From Caldovatus sediminis (GTDB lineage: Bacteria > Pseudomonadota > Alphaproteobacteria > Acetobacterales > Acetobacteraceae), in assembly GCF_014644455.1 (NCBI RefSeq), contig NZ_BMKS01000020.1, forward strand, positions 1 to 50,076: a stretch of DNA of 50,076 nucleotides, read 5' to 3'. The translations under genes and the position numbers were made by a program. Of this stretch, positions 42,491 to 50,076 are shown one piece after another (positions within the stretch are counted from its first letter, which is position 1; each line of letters opens with the position of its first letter). The notes below the pieces were generated by a model, which saw nothing but the letters and a program-made list of their open reading frames with translations, did not search any database and was not told the DNA's origin.

Positions 42491-42883
42491 ATGCGCCATG
42501 GCACGCCCCCCACCGCCGAGGACATCGTGGAGATGGCCGAGACCGCCCTCGCCGCCATCCCCGAACCGCTGCGCAGCCTCGTGCGCGGCACCGCGATCGT
42601 GGTCGAGGAGGCGCCGGACGACGAGATCCTGGCCGAGATGGGCCTCGAGAGCCCCTGGGAGCTCACCGGCCTCTACCGCGGCGTGCCGCTGACGCAGAAG
42701 AGCGTCGGCGACGTCCCCTCGGCGCCCGACACGATCCTCCTGTTCCGCGAGCCGATCCTTCTCGAGTGGATCGAGACCGGGGAGGATCTGTTCCGCCTGG
42801 TGCGCAACGTGCTGATCCACGAGATCGGCCACCATTTCGGCCTTTCCGACGAGGACATCGAGCGGCTCGAGCGCGAGGAGTAG
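42491..42883 (+). CDS. Zincin-like metallopeptidase family protein (PF06262 type)
   Basis: A 130-residue cytoplasmic protein with the zinc motif [20 protein letters not shown]: His110, Glu111, His114 and Asp120 in an HExxHxxxxSD arrangement near the C-terminus. The size and the upstream blocks ([27 protein letters not shown]) are characteristic of the minimal-zincin family common in proteobacteria and actinobacteria. ATG 42491 is divergent from phhB over 75 bp. Physiological substrates are unknown. Confidence 0.88.
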   Translation: MRHGTPPTAEDIVEMAETALAAIPEPLRSLVRGTAIVVEEAPDDEILAEMGLESPWELTGLYRGVPLTQKSVGDVPSAPDTILLFREPILLEWIETGEDLFRLVRNVLIHEIGHHFGLSDEDIERLEREE

Positions 42884-42970
42884 CGCGGGCCGCGGTCCCC
42901 GCTCGTTCGGCATGGGCAACCCTCCGGCAGCGGGGGCGTTGGGCGGCGAGGACGCAGTCGGAGTCGCCCC

Positions 42971-43135
42971 ATGCTCTACTGGACGCTGATCTTCCTCGTC
43001 ATCGCGCTGATCGCCGGCCTGTTCGGCTTCGGCGGCGTGGCCTCGACCGCGGCCGGCATCGCCAAGGTGCTGTTCGCGATCTTCCTGGTGCTGTTCCTGG
43101 TCTCGCTCGTCGTCGGCGTGATCCGCGGGGCCTGA
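42971..43135 (+). CDS. DUF1328 family small membrane protein
   Basis: A 54-residue protein, nearly all hydrophobic, with two membrane segments (about 3-20 and 31-50). [20 protein letters not shown] followed by [15 protein letters not shown] is the DUF1328 pattern; these small proteins are widespread, often stress-linked, and of unknown function. GGAG lies about 8 bp upstream of ATG 42971. The next 262 bp (43136-43397) contain no gene that I can support, only GC-rich sequence. Confidence 0.88.
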   Translation: MLYWTLIFLVIALIAGLFGFGGVASTAAGIAKVLFAIFLVLFLVSLVVGVIRGA

Positions 43136-43397
43136 CCCGACGCCGGGGGGCGGGCGAGGGGCGCAGGCCGGTGCGGCGGCGGGACCCACCCGAGCCGCGG
43201 CCGCGGCCGGGCTCCCCCCGACGGCCGGCGGCCCGGCGCCGGCGTCCTGGGCGGATCGGCGCCGATCGCAGGATCGGGCATGGGACGCTTGCCTGCGGGC
43301 GGCCCTGCCCATCGCCTCGCGGTCAGGCATGGCGGGCAGGCGCCCCGCGCGGGATGGGAAGCCCCCGCGAGGGCGGCGGCTGCGGCGGCGGTGCGCC

Positions 43398-43640
43398 TCA
43401 GCGCCAGATCGGCCGGCCGAGATTGATGTTCCTGCCGCTGGTCGCGGCGCCGCCGAGCGCGCCGAGGCCGCCGCCGATCAGCGCGCCGGTGCCGGCATCG
43501 CCGGCCAGGGCGCCGATGCCCGCCCCGGCGCCGGCGCCGAGCAGGCCGCCGGAGATTGCCCGGTCGGTGGTCGTGTAGCCACAGGCGGACAGCCCAAGAC
43601 CGGCGGCGGCGAGGAGGGCGAGGCCGAGCTTGCGCGTCAT
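43398..43640 (-). CDS. Glycine-zipper lipoprotein
   Basis: An 80-residue predicted lipoprotein. The signal [20 protein letters not shown] ends in the lipobox LSAC with the lipidated Cys at residue 20. The mature part is built of glycine-zipper repeats ([17 protein letters not shown] and GGGLGALGG), as in OsmB/YMGG-like proteins, and ends [10 protein letters not shown]. Such proteins insert in or line the envelope; no enzymatic role is visible. It is divergent from mreB. Confidence 0.82.
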   Translation of the reverse strand: MTRKLGLALLAAAGLGLSACGYTTTDRAISGGLLGAGAGAGIGALAGDAGTGALIGGGLGALGGAATSGRNINLGRPIWR

Positions 43641-43730
43641 CGTGGCAGGTCTCCGCTTGTTGGCGCCGGTGGGTGCTGGGCGAAAAACGCCTGCCTTGCC
43701 AACGGGTTGCGGTCCCTGCCAATTCCGGCC

Positions 43731-43759
43731 TTGAGCGGCGGCGCCGGGGCGGGTAAGGC
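43731..43759 (+). promoter_or_regulatory. Candidate promoter of the mre operon
   Basis: TTGAGC (43731-43736), 17-bp spacer, TAAGGC (43754-43759), about 90 bp before mreB. The -10 element is a variant of the CTAGGC form seen elsewhere. Confidence 0.35.
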
Positions 43760-43790
43760 GGCCTGCCCCGGCCCGCGCGCGCCATCGTGA

Positions 43791-44891
<1,101 letters not shown>

Positions 44892-44955
44892 ATCGACGGG
44901 TAGCCTGGGGGGGCGGCCGGGGGACAACGCCCGGCGGAGGGGGGCGGACCGAACC

Positions 44956-45843
44956 GTGTTGCGTCTCAGCATCCCGCTGCGGCAGGCGCTGGCCCGGCTG
45001 ACGCTGCCGGTGATGGTCGCCGCGGCCTTCGCGACCATGCTGCTCGGCAAGGCCGACGCGCTGCTGGCCGAGCGTGCCCGCACGGCGCTCGCCGACGCCC
45101 TCGCCCCGATCTGGGCAGCGGTGGCCGAGCCGCTGCGTGCGGCGCGCGACGCGGCGGAGGAGGCGCGCACCCTGGTCGCGCTGCGCGCCGAGAACGCCCG
45201 CCTGCGCGAGGAGAACGAGCGCCTCCGCCGCTGGCAGGCGGCCGCCCACGCCCTCGAGGCGGAAAACGCGCTGCTCCGGCGCCAGCTCGACTTCATCCCC
45301 GACCCCGCGCCGCGCTTCGTCACCGCCCGGGTGGTGGCCGACGGCGGCGGCGTCTATGCGCGCGCCGTGCTGCTCGCCCTCCACCCCAGCCACGACATCC
45401 GCAAGGGCCAGGTGGCGCTCGACGAGCGCGGCTTCGTCGGTCGGGTGACCGAGGTCGGCGCTCGCTCCGCCCGCGTGCTGCTCGCCACCGACATCAACAG
45501 CCGCATCCCGGTGGCGCTCGAGGGCAGCCGGGCGCGCGCGCTGATGATCGGCACCAACGGTCCGCGGCCTCGCCTGGCCTACTGGCCGGAAGGCACGCGG
45601 CCGGCCGAGGGCGAGCGGCTCGTCACCAGCGCCGAGGGCAATCTCTTTCCCGGCGGCCTGCCGGTCGGCGTGGTGCGCTGGTCCGCCTCCGGCGCGCCGG
45701 AGGTCGAGCTGTTCGCCCGGCTCGACCGGCTCGATCTGGTGCGGCTGTTCGACTTCGGCCCCGATGGCATCCTGCCGCCGGAGGCGGTGGCGCGGCCGGC
45801 GCCCCGCAGGGGCGGCGGAACTGCCGCCATGGCGCGGCGATGA
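44956..45843 (+). CDS. mreC: Rod-shape determining protein MreC
   Basis: A periplasmic scaffold of the elongasome, anchored by one helix (about residues 14-34). A coiled coil follows (residues about 65-105, AEEARTLVALRAENARLREE and on), then the two beta-barrel domains with VVADGGGVYARAVLLALHPS, KGQVALDERGFVGRV and RIPVALEGSRARALMIG. The 295-residue length is usual. The start is GTG at 44956 behind GGAGGGGGG. It overlaps mreD by 4 bp. Confidence 0.95.
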   Translation: MLRLSIPLRQALARLTLPVMVAAAFATMLLGKADALLAERARTALADALAPIWAAVAEPLRAARDAAEEARTLVALRAENARLREENERLRRWQAAAHALEAENALLRRQLDFIPDPAPRFVTARVVADGGGVYARAVLLALHPSHDIRKGQVALDERGFVGRVTEVGARSARVLLATDINSRIPVALEGSRARALMIGTNGPRPRLAYWPEGTRPAEGERLVTSAEGNLFPGGLPVGVVRWSASGAPEVELFARLDRLDLVRLFDFGPDGILPPEAVARPAPRRGGGTAAMARR

Positions 45844-46412
45844 CGGGCCGCGGCGCCACGCCGCCGCGGCCCGCCCCGCCGGGACGCAAGGCGTCGCCCC
45901 CCGGTCTGCTGCAGCGGCTCGACTCCTTCGGCCGGGCGAGCCTGCCGGGCCTCGCCGCGGCCGGACTGATGGTCCTCGCCGCCGCGCCGGCCGGGCCGCC
46001 GGGCGTGGTCGCGGCGATCGGCCTGCCGGCGGTGTTCTTCTGGTCGGTCCACCGCCCCGCGGCGATGTCCTCGCCGGTGGTCTTCGCCCTCGGCCTGCTG
46101 CAGGACCTGCTTGGCCTCGCCCCGCTCGGCGCCGGGGTGCTCACCTTGCTGGCGGTGCATGGCGCGGCGGTGCGCTGGCGGCGGCCGATCGCCCGGCAGA
46201 GCTTTCCGGTGGCCTGGATCCTCTATTGCGTCACGGCGGGGGCGGCCGCGGCACTCGGCTGGGTCCTGCAGCTCCTCCTGACGCTGCGCGTGCCCGCCCT
46301 CGCCCCGGCATGGCACCTCTTCCTGCTCTCCGCCGGGCTCTACCCCCTGCTCGCCTGGCCGATGGCGCGGCTGCTCCGGGTGGTGAGCCGGGCGGAGGAG
46401 GAGGCGGCGTGA
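45840..46412 (+). CDS. mreD: Rod-shape determining protein MreD
   Basis: A 190-residue inner-membrane protein with five to six predicted helices after a Pro-rich cytoplasmic leader (about 1-30). Sequence conservation in MreD is low; the call rests on the hydrophobic profile, FFWSVHRPAAMSSPVVFALGLLQDLL (in part), where PxxxxFxxGLxxDLL is the family pattern, and position between mreC and mrdA. ATGA and GTGA overlaps on both sides. Confidence 0.93.
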   Translation: MTGRGATPPRPAPPGRKASPPGLLQRLDSFGRASLPGLAAAGLMVLAAAPAGPPGVVAAIGLPAVFFWSVHRPAAMSSPVVFALGLLQDLLGLAPLGAGVLTLLAVHGAAVRWRRPIARQSFPVAWILYCVTAGAAAALGWVLQLLLTLRVPALAPAWHLFLLSAGLYPLLAWPMARLLRVVSRAEEEAA

Positions 46413-48370
46413 TCGGCCTGCCGCGGAGGTCCGGCCCGCGCTGGCGCCGCCGCGCCGCCCCGGGACAGGGCCTGGGCGGCAGCCTCGGCACCAGCGCCCG
46501 GCGCGAGGAGGAACGCCGCCGCGGCGTCTTCACCCGCCGCGCCCTCGTGCTCGCCGCCGCGCAGATCGGGGCCCTGGGCTTCCTCGGCCACCGGCTCTGG
46601 CGGCTGCAGGTCGAGGAGGGCGCGCGCTACGCCACCCTCGCCGAGGAGAACCGGATCAGCGTCCGGCTCATCGCCCCGCCGCGCGGCCGGGTGCTGGACC
46701 GCGAGGGGCGCGTGGTGGCCGCGAACCGGCTGAACTGGCGCGCCCTGCTGGTCGCCGAGCAGACCGCCGACGTCACCGCCACGCTCGACACCTTCTCGCG
46801 CATCGTCCCGCTCGCCGAGCAGGAGCGGGCGCGGATCGAGCGCGAGGTGCGCCGGCGCCGCCGCTTCGTACCCGTCGTGGTACGGGAGTTCCTCGACTGG
46901 GAGGAGATGGCGCGGATCGAGCTGAACGCGCCCGACCTGCCGGGCATCGTCGTGGACATGGGCACCACGCGGATCTACCCGGAGGGCGAGGATCTCGCCC
47001 ACGTGGTCGGCTACGTCGCGGCGCCCGCGGAGGCCGACATCGGCGACGATCCGCTGCTCGCGCTGCCCGGCATCCGCGTCGGCCGGGCCGGGGTGGAGCG
47101 GCACCACGACCGGGTCCTGCGCGGCCGCGCCGGCACGGTCCAGCTCGAGGTCAACGCGGTCGGCCGCGTCATCCGCGAGCTCGACCGGCGCGAGGGCGTC
47201 CCCGGACAGGACGTGCAGATCACCGTCGACGCGGAGCTGCAGAAGGCGATCCGGGGGAAGATCGAGGAGGGCACGACGGCCGTCCTGCTCGACGCGCGCA
47301 ACGGGGAGGTGCTGGCGATGGCGACCAAGCCCTCCTTCGATCCCAACCTGTTCAATGCCGGCGTCTCCGCGGAGCAGTGGCGGCAATGGACGGCCTCCCG
47401 CGCGACGCCGCTGATCAACAAGGCGACGAACGGCCTCTATGCTCCGGGCTCGACCTTCAAGATGGCGGTCGCGCTGGCCGCGCTCGAGGCCCGCGTCTGC
47501 ACGCCCGGCGAGCGCGTGCACTGTCCGGGGCACATGGACCTCGGCAACGCCCGGTTCCACTGCCACAACCGCGGCGGCCACGGCGGGATGGACCTGCGCG
47601 CCGCGCTGAAGTACTCGTGCGACGTCTATTTCTACGAGATGGCGAAGCGCCTCGGCATCGACCGCATCGCGGCGATGGCGCGCCGCCTCGGCCTCGGCGT
47701 GGACCTGGGGATCGAGCTGCCCGGCGTGCGCCGCGGCCTGGTGCCGACCCGCGCCTGGCGCGAGGCCCAGGGCAGGCCCTGGGCGCTGGGGGACACGGTC
47801 GTGCACGGCATCGGCCAGGGCTTCTACCAGCTCAGCCCCCTCGCGCTCGCCACCTACACGGCGCGCCTCGCCACCGGGCGGGCGGTGCAGCCGCGCCTCA
47901 CGCGGGCGGTCGGTGGCCGCCCCGCGCCCGGATCGCGGCCCGAGGACTGGCCCCCGCTCGGCATCCCCGAGCGCGATCTGCGGCTGGTGCGCGAGGCCAT
48001 GTGGGCGGTGGTGAACGAGGAGGGCGGCACGGCGCGGCGATCCCGCCTGCCCGCCTCCCTCGGCGCGCAGATGGCGGGCAAGACCGGCACCACCCAGGTG
48101 CGGCGCGTGACGCGCGAGCAGCGCGAGCGCGGCTTCCACGTCAGCCAGCTGCCGCGGGAATGGCGGCCGCACGCGCTGTTCGTCGCCTACGCGCCGCACG
48201 ACGATCCCCGCTTCGCAGTCTCGGTCGTGGTCGAGCACGGCACCAGCGGCTCCGGCGCCGCGGCGCCGCTCGCGCGCGAGATCCTGATCGAGGCGTTCGA
48301 GCGCCTGCGGCCCGGCGGCAACGGTCCGGCCGTGCCGGGACCGCGCCTGGCGGGGGCCGCCCGACCATGA
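46409..48370 (+). CDS. mrdA: Penicillin-binding protein 2 (elongasome transpeptidase)
   Basis: The class B transpeptidase that crosslinks lateral-wall peptidoglycan with RodA. The 653-residue protein has a basic cytoplasmic leader (1-45), one transmembrane helix (about 46-64), the pedestal domain with PPRGRVLDREGRVVAANR and GRAGVERHHDRVLRG, and the transpeptidase with Ser348-x-x-Lys351 (APGSTFKMA), Ser403-Cys-Asp405, and Lys558-Thr-Gly560. The start is GTG at 46409, overlapping the mreD stop (GTGA). The stop overlaps mrdB (ATGA). Confidence 0.97.
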   Translation: MIGLPRRSGPRWRRRAAPGQGLGGSLGTSARREEERRRGVFTRRALVLAAAQIGALGFLGHRLWRLQVEEGARYATLAEENRISVRLIAPPRGRVLDREGRVVAANRLNWRALLVAEQTADVTATLDTFSRIVPLAEQERARIEREVRRRRRFVPVVVREFLDWEEMARIELNAPDLPGIVVDMGTTRIYPEGEDLAHVVGYVAAPAEADIGDDPLLALPGIRVGRAGVERHHDRVLRGRAGTVQLEVNAVGRVIRELDRREGVPGQDVQITVDAELQKAIRGKIEEGTTAVLLDARNGEVLAMATKPSFDPNLFNAGVSAEQWRQWTASRATPLINKATNGLYAPGSTFKMAVALAALEARVCTPGERVHCPGHMDLGNARFHCHNRGGHGGMDLRAALKYSCDVYFYEMAKRLGIDRIAAMARRLGLGVDLGIELPGVRRGLVPTRAWREAQGRPWALGDTVVHGIGQGFYQLSPLALATYTARLATGRAVQPRLTRAVGGRPAPGSRPEDWPPLGIPERDLRLVREAMWAVVNEEGGTARRSRLPASLGAQMAGKTGTTQVRRVTREQRERGFHVSQLPREWRPHALFVAYAPHDDPRFAVSVVVEHGTSGSGAAAPLAREILIEAFERLRPGGNGPAVPGPRLAGAARP

Positions 48371-49518
48371 CGGCGGTGTTCGAGCGCCGGCTCCTCGCCC
48401 ACGACCGAGGCGCCGTCATCCTGGCGAAGCTCTGGCGGATCCCGTGGGGCTTCGTGCTGCTGCTCTGCCTCCTCGCGACGGTGGGCTATGTGGCGCTGTA
48501 CTCGGCGGGTGGCGGGGCGCCGGAGCCCTACGCGCAGCGGCACGCGATCCGCTTCGGCTTCGGGCTCGTGGTGATGCTGGCCGTGGCGCTGGTGGACATT
48601 CGGGTGATCGCGCGCCTCGCCTGGCCGGCCTATGCGGGCGGTCTCGCGCTGCTGGCGCTGGTGCTGGTGCATGGCAACGTCGGCAAGGGCGCGCAGCGCT
48701 GGATCGACGTCGGTCCGGTGCAGTTGCAGCCGTCGGAGCTGATGAAGATCCTGCTCGTCCTTGCGCTCGCCGCATGGTTCCGCAGGGCGAGCTGGGAGCG
48801 GGTGGGCAACCCCCTGTTCCTGATCCCGCCCGTGGTGGCGGTGGCCGTTCCGGTCGCCCTGATCCTGAAGCAGCCCAATCTCGGCACCGCGCTGATCACC
48901 GCCACCGTCGGGGCCGCGGTGTTCTGGGCGGCGGGAGTCCGCTGGTGGAAGTTCGCGCTGGCGTTTGGGGCAGCGGCGGTGGCCGCGCCCATCGCCTACC
49001 AGCACCTGCGCGACTACCAGAAGGCGCGGATCCAGACCTTCCTCGACCCGGAGAGCGATCCGCTCGGGGCTGGCTACAACATCATCCAGTCGAAGATCGC
49101 ACTCGGCTCCGGCGGGGTGTGGGGCAAGGGATTCCTGCAGGGCACACAGGGGCACCTCAACTTCCTTCCGGAAAAGCAGACCGACTTCATCTTCACGATG
49201 CTGGCGGAGGAATTTGGCCTTGTGGGTGCCATGACCGTGCTCGGTCTGATGCTTCTTGTGGTGGTGTTCTGCCATCTGGTGGCGCTGCGTTGTCGGCATC
49301 AGTTCGGGCGACTGCTGGCGGTGGGCCTGGGGACGAACTATTTCCTCTATGTTTTCGTCAACGTTGCGATGGTGACCGGCTCCATCCCGGTCGGAGGGGT
49401 TCCGCTGCCGCTGATCTCCCATGGCGGCTCGGCGATGCTGACCGTGATGCTGGGCTTCGGCCTGCTGCTTTCGGCCTGGGTGCACCGGAGCGTGGAATTC
49501 GAGCCGCCCCGCGAGTGA
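48367..49518 (+). CDS. mrdB: Peptidoglycan glycosyltransferase RodA (SEDS family)
   Basis: A SEDS-family inner-membrane protein that polymerises lipid II together with PBP2. The 383-residue protein has about ten helices and the SEDS blocks GKGAQRWIDVGPVQLQPSEL, KQPNLGTALI, GYNIIQSKIALGSGG, LNFLPEKQTDFIFTMLAEEF and the C-terminal PVGGVPLPLISHGGSAML. The Glu and Asp residues of LPEKQTDFIF are in the loop that carries SEDS catalytic function. It ends the operon; the tRNA gene follows 93 bp later. Its last 300 bases use more T-ending codons than the rest of the operon. Confidence 0.97.
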   Translation: MTAVFERRLLAHDRGAVILAKLWRIPWGFVLLLCLLATVGYVALYSAGGGAPEPYAQRHAIRFGFGLVVMLAVALVDIRVIARLAWPAYAGGLALLALVLVHGNVGKGAQRWIDVGPVQLQPSELMKILLVLALAAWFRRASWERVGNPLFLIPPVVAVAVPVALILKQPNLGTALITATVGAAVFWAAGVRWWKFALAFGAAAVAAPIAYQHLRDYQKARIQTFLDPESDPLGAGYNIIQSKIALGSGGVWGKGFLQGTQGHLNFLPEKQTDFIFTMLAEEFGLVGAMTVLGLMLLVVVFCHLVALRCRHQFGRLLAVGLGTNYFLYVFVNVAMVTGSIPVGGVPLPLISHGGSAMLTVMLGFGLLLSAWVHRSVEFEPPRE

Positions 49519-49545
49519 AGGAAGGCGACAGGGCGGATTTCGGGC

Positions 49546-49573
49546 TTGATTTGCCGGCCCGGGGCGCTATCTA
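49546..49573 (+). promoter_or_regulatory. Candidate tRNA-Lys promoter
   Basis: TTGATT (49546-49551), 16-bp spacer, TATCTA (49568-49573), about 40 bp before the mature tRNA. Confidence 0.4.
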
Positions 49574-49611
49574 GCCGGCCCTGCATCGGTGGGTGCCGCC
49601 GGGCGCTTGGC

Positions 49612-49687
<76 letters not shown>

Positions 49688-49700
49688 AGATTTGGCCGCG

Positions 49701-49709
49701 TTATCCACA
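49701..49709 (+). promoter_or_regulatory. DnaA-box consensus sequence
   Basis: TTATCCACA, an exact match to the DnaA box, 13 bp after the tRNA. It is single; there is no cluster of boxes or AT-rich unwinding element nearby, so it is not an origin on present evidence. Confidence 0.35.
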
Positions 49710-49755
49710 GGTTCCCTCCGGCTCGGGGCTTCGGTGGGGCTTCAGCCGCACGGCG

Positions 49756-50025
49756 TCATCCCTCCGGCAAATCCCCGGTCCATCTGCAGGCGGGGAAACC
49801 CGAGCAGCCGAGGAAGTAGGCGCCGGGCGCATCCTCCGGCTCCCTGATGATCGTCGGCTTGCCGCAACGCGGGCACTTCTCGTGCCCTGCTGGCGGCGTC
49901 GGCCACGGCCCCGCTTGCGCCGCTTTCTCCTTCGTCTCCGCCAGCTCGGCGGTAAGCGTTGCTCTGCGGTCCTTGTTCGCGGCGTGCGTTAGGCATGATA
50001 CCAGATCCTGTGGCTTTTGACTCAC
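49756..50025 (-). CDS. Small C4 zinc-finger protein (topoisomerase DNA-binding type)
   Basis: An 89-residue protein whose C-terminal half carries a topoisomerase-I-like C4 zinc ribbon: Cys51 and Cys54 (EKCPRCGKPTII), then Cys74 (YFLGCSGFP) and Cys80 (ACRWT). The N-terminal half is short, polar and helical (TLTAELAETKEKAAQAG). It lacks any topoisomerase catalytic domain. The start is GTG at 50025; the frame could extend further upstream. It lies in a stretch of lower GC content and codon use unlike the mre genes, just past a tRNA, so recent acquisition is possible. Probably DNA- or RNA-binding; function unknown. Confidence 0.65.
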   Translation of the reverse strand: MSQKPQDLVSCLTHAANKDRRATLTAELAETKEKAAQAGPWPTPPAGHEKCPRCGKPTIIREPEDAPGAYFLGCSGFPACRWTGDLPEG

Positions 50026-50076
50026 GTGTGGGATTCCCCGACGCGCGGGTGATGCGATTGACCCTTGTGAGCATCG

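Noticed and set aside
43136-43397. Hidden gene or small RNA between the DUF1328 and lipoprotein genes
   Set aside because: Frames there are short or low-complexity, and I see no promoter-terminator pair or stable conserved fold by eye.
49701-49709. Replication origin suggested by an exact DnaA box
   Set aside because: Single box, no cluster, no AT-rich unwinding region and no dnaA/dnaN or hemE-type context.

Overview
The window is about 50 kb of very GC-rich bacterial chromosome with tightly packed genes, many GTGA/ATGA start-stop overlaps and frequent GTG or TTG starts. The mreBCD-mrdA-mrdB order, the RlmM-like and HldE proteins, the PotABCD-like and UgpABCE-like importers and the general style point to an alphaproteobacterium. 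My best guess is Rhodospirillales/Acetobacteraceae (Roseomonas-like); this is inference from gene content and composition, with no rRNA in the window to prove it.

Layout. 71-9171: housekeeping and singletons (prolyl aminopeptidase, a DUF2225-like CxxC protein, a zinc-binding ABC solute receptor plus a beta-barrel protein behind a clear Zur box, endonuclease V, DUF423, an RlmM-like methyltransferase, a 2-hydroxyacid dehydrogenase, HldE). 9191-12741: two divergent flavoenzymes (DadA-like and GMC) and the ribosome-rescue factor ArfB. 12810-21789: two full-length thiamine-diphosphate enzymes, a complete sugar-type ABC importer and an enolase-superfamily enzyme, all on one strand; this looks like one uptake-and-catabolism locus for an unknown sugar acid or similar compound. 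21845-28563: a second complete importer (PotDABC order), two short-chain dehydrogenases and an amidase, again one strand; then a GT-C-type membrane protein (28572-30434).

30456-36950 (minus strand) is a translationally coupled dTDP-L-rhamnose operon, rfbB-rfbA-rfbC-rfbD, followed by a two-domain GT2 glycosyltransferase and an RgpF-like protein: a rhamnose-containing surface glycan module. 37087-40915 (minus) holds a PLP-dependent D-amino-acid enzyme, an M81 (MlrC-like) metallopeptidase and a threonine-synthase-like enzyme; an M20 peptidase diverges from it. 42107-43640 holds small genes (PhhB, zincin, DUF1328, glycine-zipper lipoprotein). 43848-49518 is the rod-shape operon mreB-mreC-mreD-mrdA-mrdB, followed by tRNA-Lys(CTT), a DnaA-box sequence and a small C4 zinc-finger protein.

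The most rewarding signals outside the genes are: the Zur box at 2055-2077; a recurrent promoter architecture TTGnnn-17 bp-(C/T)TAGGn seen at four starts on both strands; perfect GC-rich hairpins without T tracts at gene ends, two of which contain the stop codons of convergent genes; and a perfect hairpin between the receptor and permease genes of the first importer. I found no insertion sequence, prophage, CRISPR array or defence system, and no strong evidence for a wholly new multi-gene system.
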